Shown here in pieces: positions 61,594 through 64,000 of a stretch of 64,000 bases of DNA. The first letter of the stretch is position 1; every line of letters begins with the position of its first letter. The notes under the pieces are model-generated. The model ran no database searches and was not told the DNA's origin. It saw nothing but the letters and a program-made list of their open reading frames with translations. The position numbers were made by a program, and so were the translations under genes. This DNA comes from Piper betle (Eukaryota > Streptophyta > Magnoliopsida > Piperales > Piperaceae). The stretch is from contig JAURVB010002719.1 in the NCBI GenBank assembly GCA_033002965.1, positions 1 to 64,000 of the forward strand, written 5' to 3'.

Positions 61594-62400
61594 TAACTCG
61601 AGTCGGGATCGAGTCAAGTTTTTATTACAAAACTACCCCTCTCAAAAAATATGAACAAAATAGGGTAAAATACCATAAAATAAAATAATTCATTAAAATT
61701 CAATTATTTTATTTTATGGTATTTTCCTGTATTTTTATATTCTTTAGGATTTGTTTCATAATATTGACTCGAATGAGGAGCAAGTCAAGTTTTTATTACG
61801 AAATTATTTTATATATTTTTAAAAATTTATTTCTTAATATTGACTCGAGCAGGGAGCGAGTCAAGTTTTTATTACGAAATAAAATTTTAAAAAATAAACT
61901 AATTCTGTCAATTTTTTTTAAAAAAATTGTTTTAAAATATTGACTCGAGTCAGGAGCGAGTCAAGTTTTTATTACGAAATTATTTTATATATTTTTTAAA
62001 AATTTATTTCTTAATATTGACTCGAGCAGGGAGCGAGTCAAGTTTTTATTACGAAATAAAATTTTAAAAAATAAACTAATTCTGTCAATTTTTTTAAAAA
62101 AATTGTTTTAAAATATTGACTCGAGTCAGGAGCGAGTCAAGTTTTTATTACAAAATTATTTTATATATTTTTAAAAATTTATTTCTTAATATTGACTCGA
62201 GCGGGGAGCGAGTCAAGTTTTTATTACGAAATAAAATTTTAAAAAATAAACTAATTCTGTCAATTTTTTTAAAAAAATTATTTTAAAATATTGACTCGAG
62301 TCAGGAGCGAGTCAAGTTTTTATTACGAAATTATTTTATATATTTTTTAAAAATTTATTTCTTAATATTGACTCGAGCGGGAGCGAGTCAAGTTTTATTA
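61594..62400 (+). repeat. Higher-order tandem array around a GACTCGAG palindrome
   Basis: GACTCGAG..GGAGCGAGTC-type imperfect palindromes start at 61594 (variant), 61766, 61842, 61942, 62019, 62118, 62194, 62293 and 62370. Spacing after the second alternates 76, 100, 77, 99, 76, 99 and 77, so the repeat unit is a 176-bp dimer. The 76-bp type has GAGCAGGGAGCG or GAGCGGGGAGCG; the 100-bp type has GAGTCAGGAGCG. TCAAGTTTTTATTACGAAAT follows nearly every copy. Confidence 0.9.
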
Positions 62401-62900
62401 CAAAATTGCCATTGAGTCATTTTCTTCTCCCGACATCCCCTGTTTCTCCCCCACTGACGTTCGCCCTCCACCCCGACCGCCGGCGACCTCGCCGCCGGCG
62501 TTACCTGCACCATAGCCGGCCAGAACCGCCATCGCCGCCCCTCTTTCCCTTCCTTTCCCCTCTTTCTCTTTCCCTTACCCTGTTCGCCGCCACTGCCTAC
62601 TCTGTTCATGGAGCGCCGCCGGCCTCGGCACAGCCGGTCGCCTAGATGCCGCCGTCTTCTCGTCAACACTCCTCGTCGTCGCCAACCTCAATCCAACTTG
62701 AGGTGCTGCTCAGGGCGAGAAAGCCGCCACTTTTTCTCGTATTGCATTGCACGTTGGTCGGCCGCCACCGGCAATGCCGCCGCCGGAAATCGTCGTCACC
62801 GCCGGGCGACCATCCGTAGCTCCCGTCCCCCCTTCCGGACTCTTCCCCAAGCCTCGGCGGCCCCGGGTGACCCAAGGCCGCTCCGGCAAAAACAGGGGTG
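62400..62900 (+). repeat. GC-rich, coding-like island resembling the LTR island at 23640-24360
   Basis: After the last palindrome, TTGCCATTGAGTC...CTTCTCCC...CCCACTGACGTT runs into Pro/Arg-coding CGCCGGCG sequence. The solo LTR has the same succession: palindrome, TTTGCCACC, CACTGACTTTTCTCCCCCAC, then the island. The long frames on both strands are composition-driven and no domain is visible. Confidence 0.55.
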
Positions 62901-63195
62901 GGCGGCCTCGGGGTGGGGATGTGGTTGGGGCGGAGCGAGGCGTGGGGCGGGGAGAGGGGCGAGGGGCAAGGGGCGCGGGCGGGAGAGGGGCGAGGGGCGC
63001 GGGGCGGGTGGAATATGTGCGGTCGGAGGGGTGAAACCGGCGGGAGGGGCTGAAAGTGGGAGGGAGGGGGGGGAAAGGGTTGGGATTTTCAGCCGTTGGA
63101 TGATTTCATCCAACGGCTGAAAACTGCAAGACAGCCATGTTGGCTGTCCTGCAGGACAGCAACCCTTTCCCATATACTATACATATATACATATA

Positions 63196-63198
<3 letters not shown>

Positions 63199-63256
<58 letters not shown>
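63199..63256 (+). repeat. (TA)n microsatellite, right flank of the foldback element
   Basis: About 29 uninterrupted TA units, preceded by imperfect TA/CATA repeats from 63172. Confidence 0.95.
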
Positions 63257-63257
<1 letters not shown>

Positions 63258-63258
<1 letters not shown>

Positions 63259-64000
63259 TCGCTAACGTGCACGATGCATAGCTAAAGGTATAACATACCA
63301 ATTCTTCGGTCTAAGGGCAAACCAAAGTGCGATGGTAAAAATTTGTAAAGTTATTAATTTAACTACTATGATACAAATTTCACGGAAGCAAAACTTAAAA
63401 GCATAGACATGAACCACTAAATGACCATCTAAAATCATACAAACATACATAATCATACACACTATACCAAAACATGCAACAACACCACATGCATCTCGAA
63501 CAATTCAATGTCGCATACAACATGTCATAAGCACCACATGCAACTCGAACGACGCAACGGAGCATACAACGTGTAATAAACATACACATGTACCAGAATC
63601 TAGTCAATAGTAACATGTCTACATCATACATATCTATATATATGTACTAAAATCTAGTTGTGATATCATGCCCGTATCATACTTAATGACTTATTAAACC
63701 TTATCATAAATGGAGAAAAATAAAATCATAATTTATATGCGATAGAGATATGAAAGTCATGAAGTAGGTAGTATGAAGAGAAAAAAGAAATCGAGATACT
63801 ATGAGTTCTCTCTTATATTGTACACTTAACCTTACCTCTTTTATAAAGGCTAAAGGTAAAGTGGATGATGTAAGGAAATATGAAAAGATAATAAATAAAG
63901 ACAATTAATAATGAAATACGAAAAGATAATTAATAATAGAATACGAAAAGATAATTAATAAAGGTTATTTAAAAAATCCATAAATATTTTTAAATAAAAT
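63258..64000. other. AT-rich sequence, no gene seen
   Basis: Short CACATGCA(T/A)CTCGAAC words recur at about 63488 and 63535. The end of the window has tandem AATACGAAAAGATAATTAATAA copies (about 63900-63960). No gene recognised. Confidence 0.5.

Larger units (their letters stand above)
61133..63171. mobile_element. 2.0-kb DNA element with foldback terminal inverted repeats
   Basis: The left end (61133-61224) and the reverse complement of the right end (63086-63171) align along about 85-90 bp, sharing a GTT.CTGT.CT.CAG.ACAG block, GCCGTTGGAT and ATCCAACGGC. Each end contains a perfect hairpin: a 20-bp stem with a 4-nt loop at 61181-61224 and an 18-bp stem with a 2-nt loop at 63086-63123. Both flanks are TA microsatellite, so the target duplication cannot be read. 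The interior has G-rich islands just inside each end (61228-61460 and 62880-63080), an AT-rich tandem array (61594-62400) and a C-rich coding-like island (62400-62900). No transposase is present. It could be a non-autonomous Mutator-like or foldback element. Confidence 0.65.

Noticed and set aside
62608..63173. 170-codon plus and 125-codon minus Arg/Gly/Pro frames
   Set aside because: GC-composition artefacts running from the C-rich island into the right terminal repeat.

Overview
This window is plant nuclear DNA: mostly transposable elements, with two genes that look intact. The evidence is spliced IQD and LRX-like protein genes, L1-type LINE and Ty3/gypsy remnants, hAT and CACTA debris, and very long LTRs. 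The LRX-like gene and the 5' exon of the IQD gene are strongly G/C-ending at third codon positions, inside AT-rich surroundings. That suggests a monocot, but this is inference and I cannot name a species.

Layout. 1-2150: broken hAT transposon. 2150-7235: dead L1-clade LINE with an internal inverted duplication. 8055-10250 (minus): three-exon IQD gene for a calmodulin-binding, microtubule/membrane-scaffold type protein. 10.3-13.4 kb: no gene seen. 13.4-15.0 kb: fragment of a long LTR with a complete TRIM element inserted in it. 15.0-20.2 kb: AT-rich, two local duplications, no gene. 20.7-23.2 kb (minus): 3'-truncated Ty3/gypsy element (PBS, gag, protease, RT). Its 5' LTR was split by a 3.0-kb solo LTR (23168-26171) flanked by the target duplication TGTAA. 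28.6-31.7 kb: another long LTR. 31.7-35.5 kb: AT-rich, one possible Helitron end. 35768-36880 (plus): single-exon gene for a secreted LRX-like cell-wall protein with almost no extensin tail. 38.3-39.5 kb: CACTA-like remnant. 41.0-48.2 kb: large non-coding retroelement with a 2.9-kb LTR at one end, a polypurine tract and an 857-bp deleted LTR at the other, and a 20-bp minisatellite inside. 48.2-60.9 kb: three or more further long LTRs in both orientations. 61133-63171: a 2.0-kb DNA element with foldback terminal inverted repeats set in TA microsatellites. It carries LTR-like sequence expanded into a 76/100-bp higher-order tandem array.

How it fits together. The two genes are unrelated and independently transcribed. 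Between them the main story is nesting. One diverse group of roughly 2-3 kb LTRs, starting TGTAA and ending in or near GTGTTACA, recurs at least seven times. They share a core block (ending in an ATTAATAA motif followed by GAGATCCC) and often a GC-rich island. TRIM elements and DNA elements have inserted into or captured parts of these LTRs. The best candidate for something not yet described is the foldback element at 61.1-63.2 kb with its GACTCGAG palindrome array.
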